Below the pieces are notes generated by a model. That model saw nothing but the letters and a program-made list of their open reading frames with translations. It was not told where the DNA came from and searched no databases. From assembly GCA_964552795.1 (NCBI GenBank), contig CAZKIO010000001.1, positions 1-64,000 on the forward strand: 64,000 nucleotides of DNA. The letters are read 5' to 3'. This stretch comes from JAEUHZ01 sp964552795 (GTDB taxonomy: Bacteria > Planctomycetota > UBA1135 > GCA-002686595). This document shows positions 19,227 through 27,991 of this stretch, one piece after another. The translations under genes and the position numbers were made by a program. Every line of letters starts with the position of its first letter. Position 1 is the first letter of the stretch.

Positions 19227-20048
19227 ATTTCCGCCGAACGCTGCCTCGAAACCTACCTCCAGGAGATCAACGAGGTCCCCCTCCTGAACCCCGAGGAGGA
19301 GATCGCCCTGGGTCACCGCATCCAGGCCGGAGATCTGGAGGCTCGCGAACACATGATCCGGGCCAACCTGCGCCTGGTCGTGTCGGTCGCCAAGATGTAC
19401 ACGGACCGCGGCCTCAACCTGCAAGACCTGATCGCCGAGGGGAACATCGGCCTCATGAAGGCGGCCGAGAAGTTCGACCCGCACGCGGGCTGCCGTTTCT
19501 CGACGTACGGCACGTGGTGGATCAAGCAGTCGATCCGCCGCGCGCTGACCAACACCGTGAAGCCGGTGCGCGTCCCCAGCTACATGAGCGAGCTGATCAC
19601 GCGCTGGCGCGTCGTCTCGCAGGAGCTGGCGTACCTGCTGGGCCGCGCTCCGAGCGTCGAGGAAGTCGCCGACGAGCTCGGCATCCCCGAGGACAACTGG
19701 CCGCTCCTGAAGCGCACGATCCAGGTCAGCGGCATGGGCCCGCAGGTCTCGCTGGACGTGCTCGGCCAGACGCAGGACACGGTCGAGGATCCGTCGCAGC
19801 TCACGCCCGACGAGTACCTCCAGAACGCGGACCTGATCACGAAGCTCGGCGAGCTGCTCGACGTGATCGACGAGCGCGAAGCGACGATCCTGCGCCTGCG
19901 CTACGGCCTGGGCTCGGCCGGCGGCGACACGATGACCCTGAAGGAGATCGGCAAGGTGATCGGCCTGACGCGCGAGCGCGTGCGGCAGATCGAGCAGGAG
20001 GCGCTGCGCAAGCTGTACGGCGTGATGGGGGACCGCGAGGACGGCTGA
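19227..20048 (+). CDS. Primary/group 2 sigma-70 RNA polymerase sigma factor
   Basis: About 273 residues covering sigma regions 1.2 to 4.2. Region 1.2 is ETYLQEINEVPLLNPEEE, region 2 includes RANLRLVVSVAKMYTDRG and GCRFSTYGTWWIKQSIRRA, and region 4.2 is LTRERVRQIEQEALRKL. Region 1.1 is absent, as in short housekeeping-like sigma factors. No ATG or TTG precedes region 1.2. The best start is ATT 19227, where AGGAG lies 7 nt upstream and translation begins exactly at the family's usual N-terminus (ISAERCLETYL). GTG 19101 would add 42 Arg/Pro/His-rich residues and is the alternative. It is monocistronic, with the Fur-box-like site following its stop. Confidence 0.9.
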   Translation: MSAERCLETYLQEINEVPLLNPEEEIALGHRIQAGDLEAREHMIRANLRLVVSVAKMYTDRGLNLQDLIAEGNIGLMKAAEKFDPHAGCRFSTYGTWWIKQSIRRALTNTVKPVRVPSYMSELITRWRVVSQELAYLLGRAPSVEEVADELGIPEDNWPLLKRTIQVSGMGPQVSLDVLGQTQDTVEDPSQLTPDEYLQNADLITKLGELLDVIDEREATILRLRYGLGSAGGDTMTLKEIGKVIGLTRERVRQIEQEALRKLYGVMGDREDG

Positions 20049-20074
20049 GCGGGCCCGCGGCACCCCGGCCATTT

Positions 20075-20089
20075 TGAGACTGAATCTCA
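20075..20089. promoter_or_regulatory. Fur-box-like operator
   Basis: TGAGACTGAATCTCA is a near-perfect 7-1-7 inverted repeat. It matches the TGAGAATnATTCTCA type of Fur box at 12 of 14 defined positions. It sits in an AT-richer patch 70 bp before the porin ATG, with TAGCGT (20121-20126) as a possible -10. The regulator is inferred; other FUR-family proteins bind similar repeats. Confidence 0.5.
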
Positions 20090-20159
20090 TTTAGTTCTGG
20101 CGCGGGGGCGCCGGCGCGGATAGCGTGCGCGGCTCGATGGCCCGAAGGCCTCGCCGCAC

Positions 20160-21386
20160 ATGCACCTCCACGCCCTCCAACCGCTGCTCCTCCTCGCGTC
20201 CCTTCCCGTCCCCGCCGACCTCCAGGACGGCGCCCGCCCCCCGGCGCAGTCCGACCTCGCCGCGCGCGTCGCCGCGCTGGAGGCCCGCGAGCAGGAACTG
20301 CTCGCGCGCTTCCTCGACCGGCCCGGCGCCGAGGACACGGGCGCCTGGTACGAACGCCTCTCCTTCGGCGGCTACGGCGAGATCCACTACAACTCGCAGG
20401 ACGGGCCGGGGAAGGAGCAGATCGACCTGCACCGCTTCGTGCTCTACACGGGGTACCGGTTCTCCGACTGGATCCGCCTGAACTCCGAGCTCGAGATCGA
20501 GCACGCGCTCGTCGCCGACGACGCCGGCGGCGAGGTCCTGTTCGAGCAACTGCACGTCGACTTCGACCTCACGCCGCGCTTCGGCGTGCGCGTCGGCCGC
20601 TTCCTGACGCCGCTGGGGATCATCAACCAGCGCCACGAGCCGACGACCTTCCACGGCGTCGAACGGCCGCTGTTCGACACCGTCGTCCTGCCGTCCACGT
20701 GGAGCGGCGACGGCATCGGCGTCTTCGCGCGCCCTTCCGACGCGATCCGCTGGGAGCTGTACGTGCAATCGAGCCTCGACGGATCGGGGTTCGACGCCGT
20801 CAACGGAATCCGTGGCGGACGCCAGGAAGAGCGGCCGGGGATGTCGCAGCCGGCGTTCAGCGGACGAATCGATTGCTTCTCGCTCGCGCCCGGCCTGCGC
20901 GTGGGCCTGTCGGGCTTCGTCGGCGGGCTCGACAACGGCAACCAGGGTTCGAATCCCGGCGTCGACGCCGACATCCAGATCGCCAGCGCCGACGCGCAGT
21001 ACAGCGTCGGGCAGTTCGACTTCCGCGGCGCCTGCGCCTACGCCAACATCGACGGCGCGGCGACGCTGCCAGCGGGAACCGCGTCGGCGATCGACGGCTG
21101 GAACGTCGAGGCGGCGTGGCGCTGCATGCCCGCCGGCTGGCGCACCGGGAAGCTCGACGAAGCCGACGCGGCCCTGTTCGTGCGCTACGACCGCGTCGAC
21201 ACGCAGCGCGACATGCCCGGCGGCGCGGCGCCCGACCCGCGCGGCGAACGCGACGAGATCACGTTCGGCGTCTCCTTCCTGCCCGTCCCGAACCTGGTGC
21301 TCAAGGCCGACTTCCAGGTCCGCGACGACGACTCGGCGGAGGGCCTGCCCGACCGGTTCAACCTGGGCCTGGGCTGGAGCTTCTGA
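20160..21386 (+). CDS. Outer-membrane porin-like beta-barrel
   Basis: A 408-residue exported protein. A short signal peptide (MHLHALQPLLLLASLPVPA) leads to a coiled-coil-like stretch (ARVAALEAREQELLARF). A phosphate-selective/OprP-like beta-barrel follows, with alternating strands such as SFGGYGEIHYNSQ, FVLYTGYRFSDWIRLNSELEIEHA and RFGVRVGRFLTPLGIINQ. It ends in the aromatic residue typical of barrels (LGLGWSF). It probably forms an outer-membrane pore. Its substrate is unknown, but the upstream Fur-box-like site and downstream flavinylation genes suggest a link to iron or extracytoplasmic electron transfer. The next gene starts 3 bp later. Confidence 0.78.
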   Translation: MHLHALQPLLLLASLPVPADLQDGARPPAQSDLAARVAALEAREQELLARFLDRPGAEDTGAWYERLSFGGYGEIHYNSQDGPGKEQIDLHRFVLYTGYRFSDWIRLNSELEIEHALVADDAGGEVLFEQLHVDFDLTPRFGVRVGRFLTPLGIINQRHEPTTFHGVERPLFDTVVLPSTWSGDGIGVFARPSDAIRWELYVQSSLDGSGFDAVNGIRGGRQEERPGMSQPAFSGRIDCFSLAPGLRVGLSGFVGGLDNGNQGSNPGVDADIQIASADAQYSVGQFDFRGACAYANIDGAATLPAGTASAIDGWNVEAAWRCMPAGWRTGKLDEADAALFVRYDRVDTQRDMPGGAAPDPRGERDEITFGVSFLPVPNLVLKADFQVRDDDSAEGLPDRFNLGLGWSF

Positions 21387-21389
21387 GCC

Positions 21390-22916
21390 GTGCGCGTGCA
21401 ACGCGTCCTCGCCGCGCTGCTCCTCGCCGCGCCGCTCGGCCGTGCCGAGGTCTTCGCGACACCCGAGGAGGCGCTGGCGCGCGCATTCCCCGGCGCCGAT
21501 GCGTTCGAGCGCAAGCTGGTCCTGCCCTCGGCGGACCAGCGCACCGACCTTGAACGACGCGAGGGCGTGAAGGGCCTGCCCGCGGTATTCGCCTACCACA
21601 TCGCGCGCGCGCAGGGCCGCGTGATCGGCTACGGCGTGGCGGACCGCGAGCGCGGCAAGCACGAACCGATCGATTTCCTGCTCGCTGTGAACGACGACCT
21701 CAGCGTGCGCGCCGTCGAGATCCTGGCCTACCGCGAGAGCCAAGGCGGCGAGGTTCGCCGCGCGAGCTGGCGCAGGCAGTTCGAGGGGAAGGACCCGCAC
21801 AGCCCGCTGCGCGTCGGCCAGGACGTCACCAACATCGCCGGCGCGACCATCTCCTGCCGCGCCATCGCCGACGGAGTGCGCCGCGACCTCGCGCTGCTCG
21901 ACGTGCTGGTGGGCGCGGCGACGCCCGCGCCGGTGCCGGTGCCGGCGTCCGCACCGCGCCCGCGGGGAGACGCAGGACATGTCGTGCGCGTGCAATACCT
22001 GATGGGCACGACGCTGCGCATCGAGGCCTGTCCGGGGGAGAGCCTCGCCGCGGAGCCCGCGCTTGCCGCGGCCTTCGCCGAGGTCGCGCGCCTCGAAGGC
22101 CTGCTCTCGACGTGGAACGAAGCGACGCCCGCCGCGCGCCTGAACCGCGCCGCCGGCGGAACGCCACAGGTGCTGCCGGCCGAGTTGTGCACGGTGCTCG
22201 GCGCCGCGCTCGACGTGTCCCGCGAGACCGCCGGCGCGTTCGACGTGACGGTCGGCCCCGTCGTCGGGCTGTGGCGCGCCGCGGCCGAGCGCGGAACGCG
22301 ACCGGAGCCGGAGGACTTGGCCGCCGCGCGGGCGCGCATCGGCTGGCGGGGCATCGAGCTCGACCGCGAACGCTGCGCGGCGCGCCTGGCGCGCGAGGGG
22401 ATGCGGATCGACCTCGGGGCCGTCGGGAAGGGCTTCGCGCTCGACGCTGCCGCGCGAGCGCTCGAAGAGCACGGCGTGCACCGCGCGCTGCTCGATTTCG
22501 GCGGACAGCTCCTCGCCCTCGATCCGCCGCCGGGCGCGGCGGCGTGGCCGGTCGCGGTGCGCGATCCGCGGCAGCCCGAGCGCACGCTCGCCGTCGTCGA
22601 CCTGGTCAGGGCATCGATCGCGAGCACGGCCGACTACGAGCGCGGCTGGATCCTCGCCGGGGAGCGCGTGTCGCACGTCGTCGATCCGCGCAGCGGCGAA
22701 CCGGCGGCGGGGATGCTGGGCGCGACGGTGATCACGCCCGACGCGACGACGGCCGATGCGCTGTCGACGGCGCTGTTCGTGCTGGGCCCCCAAGCCGCGC
22801 TGCAGCACGCGCGCAAGAGCTCCCTCGCCGTCCTGCTCGTGGATGCAGCGGGCGCGGTGGTCACGACGCCGCAGTTCGCCGCGCGCGCGCACGGCGAGCG
22901 CGAAGCCGCGCATTGA
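21390..22916 (+). CDS. FMN-binding domain fused to ApbE FAD:protein FMN transferase
   Basis: A 508-residue exported protein (signal MRVQRVLAALLLAAPLGRA). Residues 60-170 are an FMN-binding domain with NIAGATISCRAI, which fits the D/S-G-A-T-x-T/S flavinylation motif (acceptor Ser155). Residues 195-508 are an ApbE flavin transferase (YLMGTTLRIEA, TFNxx-like LSTWNEATPAARLN, IDLGAVGKGFALDAAA, STADYERG, SHVVDPRSG). ApbE attaches FMN to a Thr or Ser through a phosphoester bond. Having acceptor and enzyme in one chain suggests self-modification or a paired relay. GTG start 3 bp after the porin, so it is cotranscribed. Confidence 0.85.
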   Translation: MRVQRVLAALLLAAPLGRAEVFATPEEALARAFPGADAFERKLVLPSADQRTDLERREGVKGLPAVFAYHIARAQGRVIGYGVADRERGKHEPIDFLLAVNDDLSVRAVEILAYRESQGGEVRRASWRRQFEGKDPHSPLRVGQDVTNIAGATISCRAIADGVRRDLALLDVLVGAATPAPVPVPASAPRPRGDAGHVVRVQYLMGTTLRIEACPGESLAAEPALAAAFAEVARLEGLLSTWNEATPAARLNRAAGGTPQVLPAELCTVLGAALDVSRETAGAFDVTVGPVVGLWRAAAERGTRPEPEDLAAARARIGWRGIELDRERCAARLAREGMRIDLGAVGKGFALDAAARALEEHGVHRALLDFGGQLLALDPPPGAAAWPVAVRDPRQPERTLAVVDLVRASIASTADYERGWILAGERVSHVVDPRSGEPAAGMLGATVITPDATTADALSTALFVLGPQAALQHARKSSLAVLLVDAAGAVVTTPQFAARAHGEREAAH

Positions 22917-22923
22917 TCCGGCC

Positions 22924-23433
22924 GTGCAGGAGTTCCTCCAAGCCCGCGTCGGCCTGAAGCTGCTGCGGCCGTCCACGCGCCTGTGCTTCACGCTGTTCCT
23001 CGTGTTCTGCTTGGCGAACTACGTCGTGATGTCCGTGATGGGCGTCCAGCGCAGCGGCCTCACCCCCGCATCGATCGCCGAGTACTACGCGGGCGCCCCG
23101 GGCGACGAGCCCAAGTCGACGGGCGCGCTGCTCGAGATCACGCACTTCCACCTGTTCGGCATGCCGCTCCTCCTGTTCGTCCAGGGGCATGTGTTCCTGA
23201 TGACGCGCTGGCCCACGCGCCTGAAGTACGCGCTGGTGATCGCCGCGTTCGCCGGCGCGGCTTGCGACCTCGCCGCGCCGTGGCTCGTGATCCACGTCGC
23301 TCGCGAGCTCGCCTGGATCAAGATCGCCGGTCGCGTGCTGCTCGGCCCGGCGCTGTTCGCCTTCGCCGTCGTCCCGCTGTGGGAGATGTGGGCTCCGCAG
23401 CGCCGCGGCGGCCCCGCCGGAACACAGGGCTGA
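22924..23433 (+). CDS. Small polytopic membrane protein of the flavinylation operon
   Basis: A 169-residue membrane protein with four hydrophobic segments (about 18-35, 65-90, 98-120 and 130-150). A histidine-rich turn (ITHFHLFGMPLLLFVQGHVF) suggests haem or metal contact. I recognise no named family. It starts at GTG 22924, 7 bp after the FMN-binding/ApbE gene, so it is the third gene of the operon after the Fur-box-like site. It could pass electrons from the quinone pool to the flavin protein; that is inference from context only. Confidence 0.55.
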   Translation: MQEFLQARVGLKLLRPSTRLCFTLFLVFCLANYVVMSVMGVQRSGLTPASIAEYYAGAPGDEPKSTGALLEITHFHLFGMPLLLFVQGHVFLMTRWPTRLKYALVIAAFAGAACDLAAPWLVIHVARELAWIKIAGRVLLGPALFAFAVVPLWEMWAPQRRGGPAGTQG

Positions 23434-23462
23434 TCCCGGCGCCGGAGGACGCCCCCGGCCGT

Positions 23463-23468
23463 CATACT
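23463..23468 (+). promoter_or_regulatory. Candidate -10 (CATACT) giving a leaderless hemW transcript
   Basis: CATACT ends 8 nt before the hemW ATG. A start site 7 nt after the hexamer would make the mRNA begin at or next to the start codon. Confidence 0.35.
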
Positions 23469-23476
23469 GTCGGGCG

Positions 23477-24679
23477 ATGCCCACGACCCTCGCACCGTCG
23501 CCGGACCTCGCGCCCCGCGCGCGCGCGGAGGCCGGGACGCCGCTGTACGTGCACCTGCCGTTCTGCGCGGCGAAGTGCCACTACTGCGACTTCTTCTCCG
23601 TCGCCGCGGAGGGGCACGACCGCGGCGCGATGGTCGCGGCGATCCTGGCCGAGAGCGAGCGCTGGGCACCCGCCGCTCCACGCACGGTGTTCGTCGGCGG
23701 CGGCACGCCGTCGCTGCTCGAGGTCGCCGAGCTGCGCACGCTGTTCGACGGGCTGGAGCGCATCACGGGCTTCCGCGCCTCCGCGCGCGAGGTCACCGTC
23801 GAGTGCAACCCCGAGAGCCTGGACCGCGACAAGGCGCGCGCACTGCTCGACCTGGGCGCGACGCGCCTGTCGATCGGCTTCCAGGCGCTCGACGAGGCCG
23901 CGCTGAAGCTGTTCGGGCGCGTGCACGACGCCGCGCAGTCGTTCGCGGCCTTCGCCGCCGCGCGCGCGGCCGGCGCGGACGACGTCAACGTCGACCTGAT
24001 CTACGCCTGGCCCGGCCAGGAGCTCGACGACTGGCTGCGCGACCTCGGGCGCGTCCTCGACCTGCGCCCCGACCACGTCTCGGCCTACAACCTCACCTTC
24101 GAGGAGGACACGGCGTTCCGCCGCTGGCTCGACGAGGGCGTGCTCGCGCGCGCCGACGAGGAGGTCGAGCTCGCGTTCTTCGAGCGCACGCGCGAAGTGT
24201 TCGCCGCGCGCGGGTTCGAGGCCTACGAGGTCAGCAACTTCGCGCGGCCGGGCCGGCGCTGCCGCCACAACGAGAACTACTGGCGCAACGGCGCCTACCT
24301 GGGCGTCGGCCCCAGCGCCGTCAGCAAGACCGGCACCGCGCGCGCGGGCAACGTGAAGTCGGTCGGCGCCTACGTGCAGGCGATCGAATCCTCGGGCTCG
24401 GCGCGCGCGTGGGAGGAAGCGCCCGGCGACGCGCTGCGCCTCGCGGAAACGTGGTGGCTCGGCCTGCGCCTCGCCGACGGCATCCGCGCGGACGAGGCGC
24501 GCGAACGGGCGGCGTGGACCGCGCCCGACGACCCCGCGCTGCCCGTGGCGCGCGCGCTCGCGGAACAGGGATTGCTCGACGAACGCGGCGGCCGCTTCGT
24601 GTTGACCCGCCGCGGCCTCGCGCTCGCCGATTCCGTTGCCAAGCACTTCCTGAGAGCCCTGGCTCCAAGCGCGTGTTGA
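23477..24679 (+). CDS. hemW: HemW-like radical SAM haem chaperone
   Basis: A 400-residue radical SAM protein of the HemW (HemN-like) group. The [4Fe-4S] motif is CAAKCHYC (Cys30, Cys34, Cys37), without the extra Cys of true HemN coproporphyrinogen dehydrogenases. Other family blocks follow: FVGGGTPSLLE, VTVECNPESLD, RLSIGFQALDE, VNVDLIYAWPGQ and AYEVSNFARPG with YWRNGAYLGVGPSA. HemW is thought to bring haem to respiratory enzymes. It lies 43 bp after the membrane protein and 49 bp before pyrF. Confidence 0.9.
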   Translation: MPTTLAPSPDLAPRARAEAGTPLYVHLPFCAAKCHYCDFFSVAAEGHDRGAMVAAILAESERWAPAAPRTVFVGGGTPSLLEVAELRTLFDGLERITGFRASAREVTVECNPESLDRDKARALLDLGATRLSIGFQALDEAALKLFGRVHDAAQSFAAFAAARAAGADDVNVDLIYAWPGQELDDWLRDLGRVLDLRPDHVSAYNLTFEEDTAFRRWLDEGVLARADEEVELAFFERTREVFAARGFEAYEVSNFARPGRRCRHNENYWRNGAYLGVGPSAVSKTGTARAGNVKSVGAYVQAIESSGSARAWEEAPGDALRLAETWWLGLRLADGIRADEARERAAWTAPDDPALPVARALAEQGLLDERGGRFVLTRRGLALADSVAKHFLRALAPSAC

Positions 24680-24728
24680 ACGCTCGCCGGGTGCGAGCCA
24701 TCGGGTAGCATCCGCGCCGCACGCGACC

Positions 24729-25610
24729 ATGAACTACGCCGACCGAATCGACGACGCCGTCCGCCGCACGGGCAGCGCCTGCCTCGTGGGCCTCGACCCG
24801 CACCTCGACGCCCTGCCCGAGGAGTTCGCGGTCGCGCGCGACACCACTTCGCCGCGTGCCGCGCGCGCCGACGCCGTCGCCGACTTCCTGTGCGCCATCG
24901 TCGAGGTCGCCGCGGGCAGGATCCCCGCGGTCAAGCCGCAGTCGGCCTTCTTCGAGGTCTTCGGCGCCGACGGCGCGCGCGCCTGGGAGCGCGTCGTCGC
25001 CGCCGCGCGCGCGGCCGGTCTCCTCGTGATCGGCGACGTCAAGCGGGGCGACATCGACAGCACCGCGCGCGCCTACGCGACGGCCTACCTCGAGACCGAC
25101 CCGCGCTGCGATGCGGTCACCGTCAGCCCGTACCTGGGCGCGGACTCGGTCCGGCCGTTCCTGGAGAGCTGCGCGCGCGCGGGCGCCGGCATCTACGTGC
25201 TGGTGCGCACGTCGAACAAGGAGAGCGGTCTCGTGCAGGGCCACGGCACGCCACCGGCGTTCGAGCGTGTGGCCGACGCGGTCGTCGCCTGGGGCAGCGA
25301 GCTCGTCGGGAAGTCCGGACTCTCCAGCGTCGGCGCCGTCGTCGGCGCGACGCACCCCGCCGAGCTCGCCGCATTGCGCGCGCGCATGCCGCGCACGCCG
25401 TTCCTGATCCCCGGCTACGGCGCGCAGGGCGGCAGCGCGCGCGACGTCGCCGCCGGCTTCCTGCCCGGCGGCCGCGGCGCGCTGGTCAACAGCTCGCGCG
25501 GCATCCTGTACGCGTACAAGCAGCCGGCGTACCGCGAGCTGCACTGGAAGGACGCCGCGGCGCGCGCGCTCGACGCCATGCGCGCCGAGATCGGCGCGGC
25601 GCTTCGATGA
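24729..25610 (+). CDS. pyrF: Orotidine 5'-phosphate decarboxylase (long form)
   Basis: PyrF catalyses the last step of UMP synthesis. The 293-residue protein is the long (type 2, mycobacterial-like) form. Key elements are VGLDPHLDALP near the N-terminus, AVKPQSAFFEVFG, the catalytic IGDVKRGDIDSTA, YLGADSVRPFL, VGATHPAELA, and the phosphate-binding loop FLIPGYGAQGG ending in NSSRGILYAY. Its stop overlaps the bshC ATG, so pyrF, bshC and bshB1 form one operon. TAGCAT at 24706-24711 is a likely -10. Confidence 0.94.
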   Translation: MNYADRIDDAVRRTGSACLVGLDPHLDALPEEFAVARDTTSPRAARADAVADFLCAIVEVAAGRIPAVKPQSAFFEVFGADGARAWERVVAAARAAGLLVIGDVKRGDIDSTARAYATAYLETDPRCDAVTVSPYLGADSVRPFLESCARAGAGIYVLVRTSNKESGLVQGHGTPPAFERVADAVVAWGSELVGKSGLSSVGAVVGATHPAELAALRARMPRTPFLIPGYGAQGGSARDVAAGFLPGGRGALVNSSRGILYAYKQPAYRELHWKDAAARALDAMRAEIGAALR

Positions 25611-27238
25611 TCCGGCTGGAGCACCTGCCGGCCGACGTGCTCGACCCGTCGCCGATCGCGCGCGCGGCGCTGTCCGGGAAGCTCCCCGCGTCGCTGCTCG
25701 CCGTGCCGCGCAGCGTGGCCGCGTTCCCCACGCCCGAGGACCGGATGGAGCCCGAGGCGCGCGCCGAGATCGCGAGCGCCCTCGAGGCCGGCCTCGCGCC
25801 GCTCGAACCGCACGTCGCCGTGCCCGACGCCGCGCGCGCGCTGGCGCGGCCCGGCACCTTCGCCGTCGTCACCGGACAGCAGCCGGGCTTCGTGTGCGCG
25901 CCGCTGTACTCGCTCTACAAGGCGCTCCAGGCCGTCAAGCTCGCGCGTCAGCTCTCTCAGCACTGGGAGCGGCCCGTCGTGGCGCTCTTCTGGAACCACG
26001 CCGACGACAGCGACATCGCCGAGGTGCACCACACCTGGGTGCTCAACGCGAACCTCGACGCGCAGAAGATCGCGCTGGGCGGCCTCTCGTCGGGTCGGCA
26101 GCCTCTGTCGCGCATCGTCCTCGACGCCGAGCGCCAGCGCCTCGGCCCGATCCGCGAGGCGCTGCGCCACGTGTTCGGCAAGGCGCCGCACGTCGAGCAC
26201 GCACTTGACGCCCTCTTCCCCAGGCCCGGCGAGACGATGGCGCGCGCGTTCACGCGCGGCATGACGAACCTGCTCGGCCGGCACGGACTCGTCGTTCTCG
26301 AGCCCGACTGGATCCGCGAACCCATCTCGCGCCAGCTCACGCAACTCGTGACGCTCGATCCCGGAAAGCGCCTGACCGAGGGCGCGCAGCGCGTGCGCGA
26401 CGCGGGCTTCGACGTCGCGATCGACCCCGCCGACGCCGCGCTCTTGTTCGCCGTCGACGCCGAGGGCCGCCGCGCGTTGCGCGCTGGCGGCGACGGATTC
26501 CGCTTCGACGGCGAGAGCGGCTCGCGCACCGGCGCGGAGCTCGCGGCCGAGATCGTGCAAGATCCCGCGGGCTGGTCGCCCGGCGCGCTGCTGCGCCCGA
26601 TCGCGCAGGACCTCGCGCTGCCCGTCGCCGCGTACGTCGGCGGGATGGGGGAGCTGGCCTACCACGCCCAGCTCGGTCCGCTGCGCGACGCCGCGGGCGC
26701 GCCGCGCACGCCGTTCGTCGCGCGCGTGTCGTGCACGCTGGTCGACGGCGGCACGCGCGCGTCGCTCGACCGTCTCGAAGCCGGCGTCGGCGATGTGATC
26801 GCCGCGCGCGGCACGTTCGCACCGCCCGCCGACGACGCGCCCGAGCCCGCCGTGCTCGCCAAGCTGCGCGCGGCCGCGCAGCGCGCGCACGACGACCTCG
26901 ACACGCTGCGCAGCGAACTCGCCGCGCTCGACCCGGGCCTCGCGATCCAGCTCAAGCGCACCGGCGACAGCGTGCGCAACCTGATCGACACCGTGGCCGA
27001 GAAGGCCGAGCGCGTGCACCGCAACAAGAGCGGCAAGGGCCGGCGCCACGAGCGCCGCGCCAACAGCGTCATCTTCCCCGGAGCGAAGCCGCAGGAACGC
27101 GTGCTCGGGCCGCTGCAGTTCGTCGCCAGGCACGGCGAGGAGTGGATCGACGAGCTGCTCGACGAACTCGATCCGCTGGGCGTCGAGCACGTGGTCGTGC
27201 ACCTCGCCGACACCAACGCCGAGGAGGAGGCCGAATGA
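25607..27238 (+). CDS. bshC: Putative bacillithiol biosynthesis cysteine-adding enzyme BshC
   Basis: BshC is the last enzyme of bacillithiol synthesis, joining cysteine to glucosaminyl-malate. The 543-residue protein has the family's length. It carries VVTGQQPGFVCAPLYSLYKALQ, VVALFWNHADDSDIAEVHHTW, LDPGKRLTEGAQ, PVAAYVGGMGELAYHAQLGPL and a coiled-coil region (residues 410-470). The ATG overlaps pyrF (ATGA) and the stop overlaps bshB1 (ATGA). With bshB1 and bshA in the window the whole path is encoded. Confidence 0.92.
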   Translation: MIRLEHLPADVLDPSPIARAALSGKLPASLLAVPRSVAAFPTPEDRMEPEARAEIASALEAGLAPLEPHVAVPDAARALARPGTFAVVTGQQPGFVCAPLYSLYKALQAVKLARQLSQHWERPVVALFWNHADDSDIAEVHHTWVLNANLDAQKIALGGLSSGRQPLSRIVLDAERQRLGPIREALRHVFGKAPHVEHALDALFPRPGETMARAFTRGMTNLLGRHGLVVLEPDWIREPISRQLTQLVTLDPGKRLTEGAQRVRDAGFDVAIDPADAALLFAVDAEGRRALRAGGDGFRFDGESGSRTGAELAAEIVQDPAGWSPGALLRPIAQDLALPVAAYVGGMGELAYHAQLGPLRDAAGAPRTPFVARVSCTLVDGGTRASLDRLEAGVGDVIAARGTFAPPADDAPEPAVLAKLRAAAQRAHDDLDTLRSELAALDPGLAIQLKRTGDSVRNLIDTVAEKAERVHRNKSGKGRRHERRANSVIFPGAKPQERVLGPLQFVARHGEEWIDELLDELDPLGVEHVVVHLADTNAEEEAE

Positions 27239-27945
27239 AGCTCGACGTGCTGGCGATCGCGGCGCACCCCGACGACGCCGAGATCTCGATGGGCGGGATG
27301 CTGCTCGCGCTGGGCCGCGCGGGGCGCAAGTTCGGCGTCGTCGACCTGACGCGCGGCGAGATGGGCACCCGCGGGACGGCCGACGACCGCGCGCGCGAGG
27401 TCGCGGCGGCGAACGCGATCCTGAAGCCGGCGGTGCGGCACAACCTGGAGCTGCCCGACGGCCGCGTCGAGGTGACGGTCGAGGCGCGCGAGCGGCTCGC
27501 CGCCCTGATCAGGAAGCACCAGCCCGAGGTCGTGATCGCGCAGCACACGGTCGACCTGCACCCCGACCACGCGGCCTGCGGCCAGCTCGCGCGCGAGGCG
27601 TGGTACCTGTCGGGTCTGCAGAGACTCGCGGGTCCGGGCGAGGCGGCCCACCGGCCCAAGCGCCTGTACCACGTGTTCGGGCACGTGACGGGCGACCCGA
27701 CCTTCGTGGTCGACATCGGCGCGGTGTGGGAAGAGAAGGTGAAGCTGGTCTTGTGCTACGCCAGCCAGCTCCGGCCCGAAGGCGCGGGGGACAAGGGCCA
27801 GCACTTCCTGTTCGGCGCCGACATCCTGCAGCGCATGGAGACCCGCGCGCGGTTCTTCGGCGAGAAGATCGGCGCGCGCTACGGCGAACCGCTCCTGGCG
27901 CACGGGCCGCTGCCGTGCATGGACCCAGTGCTGCTTCACGGCTGA
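27235..27945 (+). CDS. bshB1: GlcNAc-malate deacetylase BshB1 (LmbE/PIG-L family)
   Basis: A 236-residue zinc deacetylase. The PIG-L/LmbE zinc motif is AAHPDDAEISMGG near the N-terminus and HPDHAACG further in (TVDLHPDHAACGQ). RGEMGTRGT, KVKLVLCYASQ and FFGEKIGARYGEPL are characteristic of the BshB1 subgroup. It removes the acetyl group from GlcNAc-malate between BshA and BshC. It overlaps bshC by 4 bp and is followed 46 bp on by the AbiE-like island, which separates it from parA and bshA. Confidence 0.92.
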   Translation: MKLDVLAIAAHPDDAEISMGGMLLALGRAGRKFGVVDLTRGEMGTRGTADDRAREVAAANAILKPAVRHNLELPDGRVEVTVEARERLAALIRKHQPEVVIAQHTVDLHPDHAACGQLAREAWYLSGLQRLAGPGEAAHRPKRLYHVFGHVTGDPTFVVDIGAVWEEKVKLVLCYASQLRPEGAGDKGQHFLFGADILQRMETRARFFGEKIGARYGEPLLAHGPLPCMDPVLLHG

Positions 27946-27991
27946 CGACTCGAAGCTCGGCGAAGACGGCCACCGGGTCCGGAACGAGGCG

